In this document: positions 1 to 8,198 of the stretch, in pieces
Layout: every line of letters starts with the position of its first letter
Position numbering within the stretch: the stretch's first letter is position 1
DNA from: an uncultured Bacteroidales bacterium
GTDB taxonomy: Bacteria > Bacteroidota > Bacteroidia > Bacteroidales > UBA932
Length of the DNA stretch: 64,000 bases
Direction: 5' to 3'
NCBI GenBank assembly: GCA_944323825.1
Contig: CALUTY010000003.1
Location: 62,001-126,000, forward strand
Notes under the pieces: model-generated
What the model was told of the DNA's origin: nothing
What the model saw: only the letters and a program-made list of their open reading frames with translations
Databases searched by the model: none
Translations under genes and position numbers: made by a program

Positions 1-580
1 CATATATCCCGTCTTCAGGACGGCGGTAAGCATATTCCCCAGTGGCTGTCAAAATCATTTTGAATGCCGGAGCTTTCATGCGGGAGGTATCTATTCGGGC
101 GGCCAGTGCGTTGAGTGTCGTCGCGCCGTCGTTTATCAGGGATTGTCCGCCGAGTTTTATTTCGATTAACCCGTACTGCCCGTTACGCAGATGTACCACC
201 GCGTCGCACTCCAAACCGCTCTTGTCACGGTAATGATACACCTTACCGTTCAAGGCTTCGGCAAAGACACGCAAGTCCCGCACGCACTTTCCCGGGGTTG
301 TGAACAGCGCGGCCAGACTTACGCTTCCGTTCGACTCCCCGGATTCAAACAAGGTCATAGGGCGCATCGTGAGCCATGCAAACCGTCCAGCGCCCGAATG
401 TTCCCTCTCTTTTTCCGCTTCCTTGTCGGGAACAGCGGAACCGGTCAGGATGAACTGTCCCATTTTACGGCGGTGATCGACGGTATAGCGAACCGTGTCC
501 CACAACTTCGGAATGGTCTGCCACTCGTCTATCAACATTGGGGCATCGCCTGAGAAAGCGGTGTCCGCATCGATTGCCAA
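1..580 (-). pseudogene. Remnant of a DUF4143-family AAA ATPase (cut at window edge)
   Basis: Read on the minus strand, 580 to 1 is open and carries two recognisable parts of the family of ATP-binding proteins with a C-terminal DUF4143 domain. The first is the Walker B region (LIDEWQTIPKLWDTVR, then a sensor-like ILTGSAVPD). The second is the C-terminal nuclease-like domain (DLRVFAEALNGKVYHYRDK, then YGLIEIKLGG). The N-terminal P-loop is absent: a TGA stop lies just upstream of the open frame, near 585-600. Between the two parts (after LFESGESNGSVSLAALF) roughly 150 residues usual for the family are missing, although the frame is kept. I infer a 5'-truncated, internally deleted dead gene. Its 3' end lies outside the window. 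A second, different member of the same family is dead at 3006-3471. Confidence 0.75.
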
Positions 581-860
581 AAGATTTTTACAAATTCAGT
601 AATTTGGCATAGAAATAATAGGGAATTTAGCGGCGATTTGTTCAGTAAAATGGCACATTTGTCAGCAGCAATTTCACTCCGCAGAGATGTAAACTTCCGT
701 TCCCTCTTTTCATGCCATATCCTCCTAACTAATACCTTCCCGATGAGAGAGGAACGGGAACGCATCCTATGCAAGAACTTCATGCAAGGCGGGGCAGGAT
801 GTGAAGGAGATGATAAAGGATGTGCTGAACAAGTGCAGGGTGAAATTAAAGCGAGAATAA
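581..860. other. Gap without a confident gene
   Basis: About 280 bases between the ATPase remnant and the hipBA promoter. Short open frames exist on both strands (for example minus 783-532), but none shows a recognisable domain, and the minus one runs straight into the ATPase remnant in another frame. A short plus-strand frame ending near 852 encodes a lysine-rich helical tail (VKEMIKDVLNKCRVKLKRE) that may be the end of a decayed gene. Confidence 0.4.
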
Positions 861-911
861 TTGCTATATATTGCTACTTATTTGTATATTTGCAGGTGAA
901 TAGCAATATAT
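861..911 (+). promoter_or_regulatory. hipBA promoter with operator-like inverted repeat
   Basis: A Bacteroidota-type -7 box TATATTTG lies at 885-892, with TTG at 861-863 near the right distance for a -33 element. Two arms of an 11-bp perfect inverted repeat, ATATATTGCTA (866-876) and TAGCAATATAT (901-911), flank the -7 box symmetrically. A further direct copy of TTGCTA sits at 861-866. The second arm ends six bases before the ATG at 918. HipB-type antitoxins repress their own operon by binding paired palindromes, so this is the natural autoregulatory operator candidate. The operator role is inference; the repeat and box are read directly. Confidence 0.7.
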
Positions 912-917
912 GACTAT

Positions 918-1244
918 ATGGATAATCTTTCATATACCACCAACCAGGACATCATCGCCCTGCTTTGCAGGCGCCTGAAGGAGTACCGCCTTGCCGCCCG
1001 TATCAGCCAAAGGGAGATGGCGGAGAAGTCCGGGGTAAGCCTGACCACCATCAGCCACCTTGAACAGGGGATGAGCCGGAACATCACGCTCAACAATTTC
1101 ATTTCGCTCCTGCGTGTGCTGGGGCTGGAACAGCGTTTGTCCGACCTGCTGCCCGAACTGCCCGTGCCCCCGATGGCATTGAAGCTGATGAACAAGTACA
1201 TACCCAAACGAGTAAGGAGAAGCAACCATGATACGGAATCTTGA
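918..1244 (+). CDS. hipB: HipB-like antitoxin, XRE-family DNA-binding protein
   Basis: A 108-residue protein with a Cro/C1-type helix-turn-helix at about residues 15-70: ISQREMAEKSGVSLTTISHLEQ is the classic XRE recognition pattern. The C-terminal tail is short and basic. Length and position, directly before and overlapping a HipA-family kinase gene by 17 bases, mark it as the antitoxin of a HipBA-type module. By analogy it would neutralise the kinase by complex formation and repress the operon through the inverted repeat at 866-911. The ATG at 918 is 25 bases after the -7 box, giving a leader of about 20 nt. The family is clear; antitoxin activity is inferred from gene order. Confidence 0.88.
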   Translation: MDNLSYTTNQDIIALLCRRLKEYRLAARISQREMAEKSGVSLTTISHLEQGMSRNITLNNFISLLRVLGLEQRLSDLLPELPVPPMALKLMNKYIPKRVRRSNHDTES

Positions 1245-2526
1245 TGTTTTCCTTTGGGGCCGGAAAGTCGGATCGCTGGTCGCCTACAAGGAGAAGTACA
1301 CGGAAAAAGTGTGTTTTTATTTTGACCGCGACTTCCTCGGCAGCGGATATGACATCGCACCCCTGCGGGCCTCCATCCACAGCGTTTCCGTCAGGAACGG
1401 TCTGCCCGTGTACGGTGATGACGGGAAACTCTTCGGCGGGCTGCCTTCTTTCATCGCGGATTCACTGCCGGACCACTGGGGCAACAAGGTGTTCAACGAA
1501 TGGGCGAAAATGCGCGGTATCAGCACAAGGAACCTGTCCGCCCTTGACCGTCTGGCCTATATCGGCAGAAGAGGTATGGGCGCATTGGAGTTCCTGCCTC
1601 CGGCAGCCGAAGATATGGAGCAGCCTTTCAAAGTGGAGATAGCCGAGCTTTACAGGCTGGCACAGTCCGCATTGGACGAAGCAAGGAACTTCAGGGCAGA
1701 GATACAGCCCGACTTCCTGATAGAGAGCCTGTTCAAAGTGGGCACATCCGCCGGAGGACGCAGGCCCAAGGCCATCATCAACCTGAACCCGGAGACAGGC
1801 GAATGCTATTCCGGGCAGGTCGCCGCGCCTGCACCCGGATATGTCCCCATGATTATCAAGTTCGACGAACATTCGGATATTCCCACCACACGCATTGAGT
1901 ACAGCTACTACCTCATGGCGAAAGATGCAGGACTGCACATGATGCCGTCGCGTCTCGTGGAAGGAGAACGGGTTGCCCATTTCCTGACAGAGCGGTTCGA
2001 CCGCAGGGGAGGGAAAAAGGTGCATGTGCAGACTCTGGCCGCCATGAACCCTGCCGCTGACAGTTACGAAAGCCTGTTCGACACGGCGTGCCGGATCGGT
2101 ATCCTGCCGGCCGAGCTCAAGCAACTGTTTCTCCTGACCGTAATGAATGTGGCAGGAGGAAACGTGGACGACCATAACAAGAACTTCAGTTTCCTGATGA
2201 ATGATGACGGCGTGTGGCATACCGCCCCGGCCTACGATTTCACCTTCTCTGTGGATCCGTCCGCTCCGGGATATGTGAACCGGCACAGCATGACCGTCTG
2301 CAACAAAAACAGCGACATTTCTCGTGGAGACCTGCTCGAACTGGCCAAACGCTACAACATCAAGGGAGCTGACGCCCTCATAGAAAAAGCCGTCGGTGTT
2401 GTCTCCCGCTACGAAGACTATGCGCGGCAGGCAGGGGTTGACGGGTATTGGCTGCAGAAAATAAAAGAGGAGACAGGCTGTCGGATAGAAAATATGTCTG
2501 AAACGGTACGGCGCAAGGGCCAATAG
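1228..2526 (+). CDS. hipA: HipA-family serine/threonine kinase toxin
   Basis: A 432-residue HipA-family protein at the usual length of about 430-440. The N-terminal HipA domain covers about residues 1-110. The kinase core shows the glycine-rich nucleotide loop SAGGRRPKA (174-182), the lysine-containing MIIKFDEH (about 208-215), HFLTERFDR (251-259), the catalytic loop NVDDHNKN (312-319) with Asp and Asn, and the DFG-like YDF (336-338). All expected catalytic residues are present, so it looks active. Characterised HipA toxins phosphorylate a tRNA synthetase (GltX in E. coli) and cause growth arrest; the target here is unknown. It overlaps hipB by 17 bases, so translation is probably coupled. 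It sits between two dead ATPase genes, typical of an accessory site. Confidence 0.9.
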   Translation: MIRNLDVFLWGRKVGSLVAYKEKYTEKVCFYFDRDFLGSGYDIAPLRASIHSVSVRNGLPVYGDDGKLFGGLPSFIADSLPDHWGNKVFNEWAKMRGISTRNLSALDRLAYIGRRGMGALEFLPPAAEDMEQPFKVEIAELYRLAQSALDEARNFRAEIQPDFLIESLFKVGTSAGGRRPKAIINLNPETGECYSGQVAAPAPGYVPMIIKFDEHSDIPTTRIEYSYYLMAKDAGLHMMPSRLVEGERVAHFLTERFDRRGGKKVHVQTLAAMNPAADSYESLFDTACRIGILPAELKQLFLLTVMNVAGGNVDDHNKNFSFLMNDDGVWHTAPAYDFTFSVDPSAPGYVNRHSMTVCNKNSDISRGDLLELAKRYNIKGADALIEKAVGVVSRYEDYARQAGVDGYWLQKIKEETGCRIENMSETVRRKGQ

Positions 2527-2682
2527 CGTTGTCATTCCAGTCACGCTATCTCGGACAACGCCACTTTGACATATCCCATATGTTTCCAGACAAGGGCATA
2601 CTTCGTTTCATCCAAAAACGTTTTACGGACGACCGTTATTCTTGTCGAACGACAATTTTTCGGCTGCACGGATATAAAAATT

Positions 2683-2710
2683 CGGGCAGATACGTTTTCG
2701 TACCTGCCCG
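2683..2710 (-). terminator. Hairpin in the gap after hipA, terminator-like on the minus strand
   Basis: Arms CGGGCAGATACG (2683-2694) and CGTACCTGCCCG (2699-2710) pair over 12 positions with one A-C mismatch around a TTTT loop. On the minus strand the stem is followed by AATTTTTAT, like an intrinsic terminator; on the plus strand no T-run follows. No convincing gene lies upstream on the minus strand. The surrounding stretch 2527-3005 holds only short frames without recognisable domains (a 65-codon minus frame at 2738-2541 starts with TTG and contains this hairpin), so I see no supportable gene there. Confidence 0.4.
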
Positions 2711-3005
2711 GACTGCATACTGTATCAGCGTTCACCAACTAAACAGTCTGACGACTGCTCGGTCTTGCCGATGTCGGTGTATTCCTATTCCTACTCTGCC
2801 GGCTTTTCGGATTCCGCCACCCGTTTTTCACGAGACGGGCACTCGTACATTATGTTGTTTGTCTGCCCTGACAAGGGTATCTGATACTGTTGGGCACAAT
2901 ACAATATTGTGAAAAATGAACAATAATTCATCTGTAAAATGTGAAATTATTTGTGTCCTGTGGCGTTGATTATGTGAAAATAGTTATGTATGTTCCGGTT
3001 CATTG

Positions 3006-3471
3006 ATGGGAATCAATTACAAAGAGATAGAATCCAATAGTGTCGGTTATAAAGAAGATTACGAAATGTTTTCTATGGATTTCGAAGAATTCCTGTGAGC
3101 TAAGGGATATACAGTGGATTTTATAGAGGAACTTTACCGGAACATGCTGGACGTAAAGCTGCTTGCTAAATTGCAGATGGATGTCCTTTTTGAGCTTTTC
3201 CGGGATTATGTTATCATTGGAGGAATGCCGGAAGTGGCAAATACATATATTAAGAATAAAAACTTCAGCGGAAAAACGTTTTCAAATTACCAAGATAGCA
3301 AAAAATGCAAGAAATAGAGATTATATCGGGTGTGTAGAATGGTTAGCTGATGCAGGTGTTATAAATGTATGTCATTGTCTGAATCTGCCGGAACTTCCTC
3401 TTAAGGGAAATTATGATTCATTGAAGAGATTTTTGGCGGAGAATACTGCGGTTGTTGAGGACATAAAATAA
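3006..3471 (+). pseudogene. Degraded ATP-binding DUF4143-family protein
   Basis: The plus strand encodes a family-typical middle region beginning MGINYKEIESNSVGYKEDYE, interrupted by an in-frame TGA after FEEFL. It resumes as AKGYTVDFIEELYRNML and then DVLFELFRDYVIIGGMPEV, a hallmark of DUF4143-type ATPases. After NKNFSG a deletion of about 40 residues and a frame change lead into FQITKIAKNARNRDYIGCVE and GVINVCHCLN. The N-terminal P-loop part and the C-terminal domain are missing. One stop, one frameshift and both ends lost make this a clear pseudogene. It is a different subfamily from the remnant at 1-580; the two flank hipBA. Related genes are common near mobile or variable loci in gut Bacteroidales. 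Confidence 0.82.
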
Positions 3472-3472
3472 G

Positions 3473-3506
3473 GGAGGCCGTCCACAAAGAGATTGTGTCG
3501 GCCTCC
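3473..3506. terminator. Long hairpin after the ATPase remnant
   Basis: GGAGGCCG (3473-3480) pairs perfectly with CGGCCTCC (3499-3506), and the loop carries a second pair, CACAA with TTGTG. Only a weak T stretch (TTCATT) follows on the plus strand. It sits between the dead ATPase and the convergent lipoprotein gene ending at 3624, so it may serve as a terminator for either side. The remaining bases up to 3623 show nothing else. Confidence 0.5.
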
Positions 3507-3623
3507 TTCATTCCCGACTGTGTTGCCCCGGCATATCAGCTGCGGATTACAGGCAGAGTCATGCTATGGGAATTCCCAAGATCAGAGGAAACGCCGGAGC
3601 GGCATAGTCTTATGGTCTGGCGC

Positions 3624-5132
3624 TCAGCGGGCTCTGCGGAGAAGGGCTCTGACAGACGCAGACGCTGAGGTCTCTGCTGACGGGGTGCGGAGAATCTTCT
3701 TGCAGAGAGAGGTGGTTGCGGTGAACTCGCTGCTGCCCAAGCCATAGGCATAGGCGATGTAGTCAGTGTCCGGCTCCAGAGGATTGATTCTCGTCAGAGT
3801 ATACTCCTCGGACAGAAGCAGCATCACATAATAGTCCCCATAGTCATTCCAGAGTTTATCCATGTCAGCAGCCAATATCTCCTCATCAGTCTTGTCTGCT
3901 CCGAAATCGGACAATTTGACGAGTTCACATCTGTATGAACCCACTTCAGGCGAAGGAATGAACTTTATCTCCGTCCCCTCGATTCCAAAGTTGATGACCT
4001 CTATGCGTATAGGATCATCGCTTCCGCCTGGAGACTTTGTCATAAATGGCTCTGTCACGAACAGCCGCGTGGAAGCCGCAGCCTTGAGTCCATGCTGTCC
4101 GACTCCGAAGGCAAAGCCGACATATTCTGAATTAGGCTCAAGCTCACCATAAGGCATGACATATTCACCCTTGTGGCACAGCTCGTTGACCACCGTGGCA
4201 TAATCCGAGCTTGAGATGTGGTCATTCAGATCCTCAAGACACGCATTGATCACATATTCTTCCCCCAAATAGTCCAGATTCTCCTTGTTGACGAAAAAAC
4301 AGTAATAAGGCTCGTCATCGACAGACGGACGGACCGTGAGCCTCGCGCTTATGTCAGTGATATCAGTAACCTCAAACTCGAAGGTCATGTCGGAAGGAGT
4401 CACCTTAGGCTCTTCCAGTGTCCTGAACTCTTTGTACACTACCTCGGAAGTGGAGAGGCCGGAATAATCGAGACCGAACACGAACTCCACATATTCAGAA
4501 TCAGCGTCAAGCGTCGTGGCGGCGAAGTCGTTTGTGCCGCTGTTGAGCAGCCCGAATGTACGGCAATATGCCTCAAATGTCATCGCGTTGGCCGCGGCCA
4601 CCTCCTTAATGGCCTCAACCTGCTGCGAAACGAGCTCATCCGTTGACGCGAACTGCTCAAACTGATCCTTGAGAATGACATTGCAGAAATAAGTCATGTT
4701 CTCGTCAAGCGGAATGACTTTAAAATTGGCGCTATAGAAAGTCACATCCGACACAGTCAGCTGAAACGGAGGCTCCGGCTGTTCAGAAGTCACAACTGTA
4801 GTGGACGCCCATTCAGAATCCGTCCATACTGACAGGTCACCAGACACAGCCTTCACACGGAAGGAATAGGAAGTCTCCGGCTGCAGATCGCCCACGGCCA
4901 CAGAAGTCTCATTCGTATACACCTCATCTTCTGCATCATTCAGAACATAGGCATAACATTTCGCATCCTGAACAGGATTCCACGAGAAGAGAATGGAGTT
5001 TTCCGTCGCCTCGGCAGTAAGACCGGAAGGAGTATCAAGAGGTACCGGCACGGAATCTCCGCCGGACTCCGGATCGCACGACAACATGGCGGCCGCGCAC
5101 AAACAACATGTCAAAAGGTCAAATCTTTTCAT
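3624..5132 (-). CDS. Lipoprotein with an N-terminal fibronectin type III domain
   Basis: A 502-residue exported protein. I start it at the ATG at 5132 rather than the upstream in-frame TTG (5162), because this gives a clean lipoprotein signal peptide with the lipobox Cys in AAAMLSC. A fibronectin type III domain follows (about residues 32-120, with SWNPVQDAKCYAYVL and LQPETSYSFRVKAVSGDL). The rest holds three similar beta-rich repeats, each ending in a motif like LEPNSEYVGFAFGVG or LEPDTDYIAYAYGLG, so it seems built of tandem FN3-like modules. It is probably displayed on the outer membrane. It is divergent from the TonB receptor at 5334 with a 200-bp shared upstream region, suggesting related use. 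No enzyme motif is visible; a binding role is a guess. Confidence 0.72.
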   Translation of the reverse strand: MKRFDLLTCCLCAAAMLSCDPESGGDSVPVPLDTPSGLTAEATENSILFSWNPVQDAKCYAYVLNDAEDEVYTNETSVAVGDLQPETSYSFRVKAVSGDLSVWTDSEWASTTVVTSEQPEPPFQLTVSDVTFYSANFKVIPLDENMTYFCNVILKDQFEQFASTDELVSQQVEAIKEVAAANAMTFEAYCRTFGLLNSGTNDFAATTLDADSEYVEFVFGLDYSGLSTSEVVYKEFRTLEEPKVTPSDMTFEFEVTDITDISARLTVRPSVDDEPYYCFFVNKENLDYLGEEYVINACLEDLNDHISSSDYATVVNELCHKGEYVMPYGELEPNSEYVGFAFGVGQHGLKAAASTRLFVTEPFMTKSPGGSDDPIRIEVINFGIEGTEIKFIPSPEVGSYRCELVKLSDFGADKTDEEILAADMDKLWNDYGDYYVMLLLSEEYTLTRINPLEPDTDYIAYAYGLGSSEFTATTSLCKKILRTPSAETSASASVRALLRRAR

Positions 5133-5159
5133 AAAGCACAATTTTGAAAGTCTGAATTT

Positions 5160-5167
5160 CAAATATA
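5160..5167 (-). promoter_or_regulatory. -7 box for the FN3 lipoprotein
   Basis: On the minus strand TATATTTG matches TAnnTTTG and lies 27 bases before the ATG at 5132, leaving a leader of about 20 nt. Because the box lies inside the longer TTG-initiated frame, it supports the shorter start. Confidence 0.55.
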
Positions 5168-5309
5168 GTAATTTTTATATAAAGGCTTATTGGGAATATT
5201 TTTTTTGAAAAATCGACATGAACGATATAAATCGTAAATTGTAACATTTCCGTCATGTAATGAAACATAATCTTAACTGAAACTACATTTTTCCTCAAAT
5301 TAGGCAGGA

Positions 5310-5317
5310 TACCTTTG
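5310..5317 (+). promoter_or_regulatory. -7 box for the TonB receptor gene
   Basis: TACCTTTG matches TAnnTTTG and lies 16 bases before the ATG at 5334, so the leader would be about 10 nt. No good -33 TTTG is visible at the expected distance, so an activator or alternative sigma factor may be needed. Confidence 0.5.
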
Positions 5318-5333
5318 CGGCCAAAATCATGAT

Positions 5334-8123
5334 ATGAGAATCTGGCCAATCACAACGATGATCCTGCTTGCTGCAGGAATTCCATTGACGGAAGTGACAG
5401 GAGAGGCAGCAGATAAAGTACAGGCAGCGCCTCTTTCATCAATCGCAGACGACAGCGGAGAAGATGCCGTCCCGGATACTGATACCGGGACAGGCAATTC
5501 GGCAAGCCCCTATATAAAAGGCAAGGTCCTCGACGCATCCACCGGAGATGAGATAACAGGAGCCGCCATAATATTGAAAGACAACCCGGAAAAATGGGCA
5601 GTCTCCGGACTTGACGGGTCATTCTCAATGCAGCTCGAATCAGACACCGAACATGTCATCCTCTGCTCGCTCATAGGCTATAAGGACGCCGAACTGTCAT
5701 ATTCTCCGGCAGGAGAACCGATGGTCATAAGGCTGCAGCCGGACACCATAATGCTGGACGGGGCAACTGTATCGGCCGAGAACAAGGGAAAGACAGAAGC
5801 CGGGGCAAGGGCCATCGAAAAGACATCACTCAGCGTGATGAATGTGATGAGTGCAAGGGCCATCGAGCTCTCCCCGGACCTGACGGTCGCAAACGCCATA
5901 CAGAGGATGTCCGGCGTGACTGTCGAAAGGAACAGCAGCGGAGAAGGCCAGTATGCCATACTCCGCGGAATGGACAAGAGATACAACTACACCCTCGTGA
6001 ACGGGGTCAAGATACCGAGTCCGGACAACAAGAACCGGTTTGTGCCCCTGGACATATTCCCTTCAGAAATGCTTGACCGCCTTGAAGTCACAAAAGCGCT
6101 CACAGCAGACATGGAAGGCGACGGCATCGGAGGAGCGGTGAACCTCGTGATGAAGGATGCGCCTGAAAGGATGGAGGTGAACGCCAACCTGGCCACAGGT
6201 TACAATGCCCTTTATTTCAGCCGGGACTTTGAATCGTTCAGCCACAGGGCAGGACAGAAGATGTCCCCATACGAAAGGATGGGCCGGCCTGAAGACTATG
6301 CCGTCACTATGGACGATTTCACCACGGAGAACATGCACCTCCGGTCCGCAAGACCGAGACCCGACGTCATCGGCGGATTCTCGTTCGGAGACAGGTATTT
6401 CAACAACCGGCTTGGGCTCATGCTTGCCGTCAGCTATCAGAATCTCTTCAGGGGCAAGGACACGGACCTCTATTATGTGTCAGGCTCCTCCGGCAACGGC
6501 ACGGAAAACAGAACCTATTCTGAAGAACAGAGCCGCCTCGGTGCACACGCAAAATTAGATTACAGATTCAATGGCAGGCACAAGCTCATGCTCTATGCCG
6601 GCTACATGGACCTGCGCGAGAGCGAAGTCCGCAACGGGCAGAACAGGAAGGACTGGATAGTGAAGATGCAGTGGAACAGGCAGTACATCATCAACACCAC
6701 ACTCAAGGGAGAACATTCCTTCCTCGAAAAGAACAGACTGAAACTTGACTGGACAGGCGTATTCTCAAAGGCATACAGCACCTCTCCCGACAACAGCAAG
6801 ATCTACATAAACATGCAGCAGCCCCATCTCTACAACACTGATTCCGCAGAAAAAAGATGGGAGCACAATTCCGACAGGGACTTCGCCTTCTATGCCAACC
6901 TTTCCTATGATTTCAGCTTCGGACTGGAGCACAGTCTTCTTATGAAAGCCGGCGGGATGTACAGGAACAAGATAAGGGACAGCTTCTTCAATGAATACAC
7001 CTTCGACTCGGCCACCGGCCGCGAAGACCTCCAGTACTACGGCTCGGACTGGACCAATTTCGACCAGCTCCTCCTCACCCCGAGGGCATACGGCAACATC
7101 GGGGACCCGCTCAACTATGATGCATGGGAAAACATTGCGGCAGGCTATTTCATGGCAAGATACAACTGGAAAGGGCTTGAAGTGATTGCAGGCGTCAGGG
7201 CAGAACATACAGACCAGGGCTATACACTGGATTTTCCAAGGAAGACGGAGTCGGAAGGAGACCAGAACTATACGGACATACTCCCGAGCGTGCATCTCAA
7301 ATACAAAGTACACAAGAACGCCAACCTGCGTTTCTCATACGGCCGCTCCATCAACCGCCCCGGTTTCTTCGAAATCGTCCCTTATACGGTCCTCAATGAA
7401 GACTATGACGAAAAGGGAAATCCAGAGCTGCAGCACACCGTCGCCGACAACCTTGATCTGAGGTATGAATTTTTCCCGAAATCTTCCGAACAGTTCATGG
7501 TCGGGCTGTTCTGGAAAAATCTTCAGAATCCTATAGAATACGGGCTCATCAATGAGGGCCAGGCCACCTACATCTCCCCGATGAACTTCGGAAATGCCAT
7601 GAATGCCGGAGTGGAGATTGACATCATGAAATACTTCAAATGGTTCGGCATAAAGGCCAATTATACATGGACAAAATCCAGCATCACGACCAACAAAAGG
7701 CTGCGCGAAGGCACGGAGGTCGTGACCGTGACACAGACAAGGCCGCTGTACGGACAGGCCGCCCATGTAGCCAATCTCTCCCTCCTCTTCAATTTCCCGA
7801 AATGCGGGATTGAAGCCCAGGTGTCCGGCTCATACACTGGAAAAAGACTGAGTGAAATCTCCAACTGGCTTGACAACGACATCTGGGAGGCCGGCTACAT
7901 GCAGCTGGACGCATCCATAGAAAAGACCTTCAAGGCAGGATTCTCCATCTTCGCCAAGGCATCCAACCTCCTCGACACCCCAGTCCTGAGGTACATAATG
8001 CCGAACCGGATGACTGAGTCTCTCACTGACTATGAAAGGTACAAGGGAGGAGTCATTGAACGGCGCGAATGGCATGCACAGACCGTCACAATAGGAGTAA
8101 GATACAGATTCTCAGAAAAATAA
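5334..8123 (+). CDS. TonB-dependent receptor with carboxypeptidase-regulatory-like domain
   Basis: A 929-residue outer-membrane receptor. After a signal peptide (about residues 1-25) and an acidic linker comes a CarboxypepD_reg-like domain (about 60-135: IKGKVLDASTGDEITGAAII). The plug domain follows (about 165-285: VANAIQRMSGVTVERNSSG, then LRGMDKRYNYTLVNGVKIPS and DMEGDGIGGAVNLVMKD), and a 22-strand-type beta-barrel runs to the C-terminus, ending in an aromatic-rich GVRYRF strand. The plug wording resembles the TonB-Xanth-Caul receptor group rather than SusC. No SusD partner is encoded next to it; instead a beta-helix lipoprotein and a phosphatase follow on the same strand. I infer uptake of a phosphorylated or esterified substrate. 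Substrate identity cannot be read from the sequence. Confidence 0.9.
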   Translation: MRIWPITTMILLAAGIPLTEVTGEAADKVQAAPLSSIADDSGEDAVPDTDTGTGNSASPYIKGKVLDASTGDEITGAAIILKDNPEKWAVSGLDGSFSMQLESDTEHVILCSLIGYKDAELSYSPAGEPMVIRLQPDTIMLDGATVSAENKGKTEAGARAIEKTSLSVMNVMSARAIELSPDLTVANAIQRMSGVTVERNSSGEGQYAILRGMDKRYNYTLVNGVKIPSPDNKNRFVPLDIFPSEMLDRLEVTKALTADMEGDGIGGAVNLVMKDAPERMEVNANLATGYNALYFSRDFESFSHRAGQKMSPYERMGRPEDYAVTMDDFTTENMHLRSARPRPDVIGGFSFGDRYFNNRLGLMLAVSYQNLFRGKDTDLYYVSGSSGNGTENRTYSEEQSRLGAHAKLDYRFNGRHKLMLYAGYMDLRESEVRNGQNRKDWIVKMQWNRQYIINTTLKGEHSFLEKNRLKLDWTGVFSKAYSTSPDNSKIYINMQQPHLYNTDSAEKRWEHNSDRDFAFYANLSYDFSFGLEHSLLMKAGGMYRNKIRDSFFNEYTFDSATGREDLQYYGSDWTNFDQLLLTPRAYGNIGDPLNYDAWENIAAGYFMARYNWKGLEVIAGVRAEHTDQGYTLDFPRKTESEGDQNYTDILPSVHLKYKVHKNANLRFSYGRSINRPGFFEIVPYTVLNEDYDEKGNPELQHTVADNLDLRYEFFPKSSEQFMVGLFWKNLQNPIEYGLINEGQATYISPMNFGNAMNAGVEIDIMKYFKWFGIKANYTWTKSSITTNKRLREGTEVVTVTQTRPLYGQAAHVANLSLLFNFPKCGIEAQVSGSYTGKRLSEISNWLDNDIWEAGYMQLDASIEKTFKAGFSIFAKASNLLDTPVLRYIMPNRMTESLTDYERYKGGVIERREWHAQTVTIGVRYRFSEK

Positions 8124-8198
8124 GACTGACATTTCATACAAAACAAAAAACAGGACTTCTGAGAACATGAATGAAACAAATCCATTAATGCAACTTAT

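Noticed and set aside
1462..2544. Long minus-strand frame opposite hipA
   Set aside because: It is a mirror of the well-supported hipA gene; its protein shows no family features.
2541..2738. Minus-strand 65-codon frame after hipA
   Set aside because: It begins with TTG right after a stop, contains a terminator-like hairpin and has no recognisable domain.
2529..2912. Plus-strand frame of 127 codons after hipA
   Set aside because: Composition is unlike neighbouring genes, there is no promoter box, and the translation has no domain pattern.
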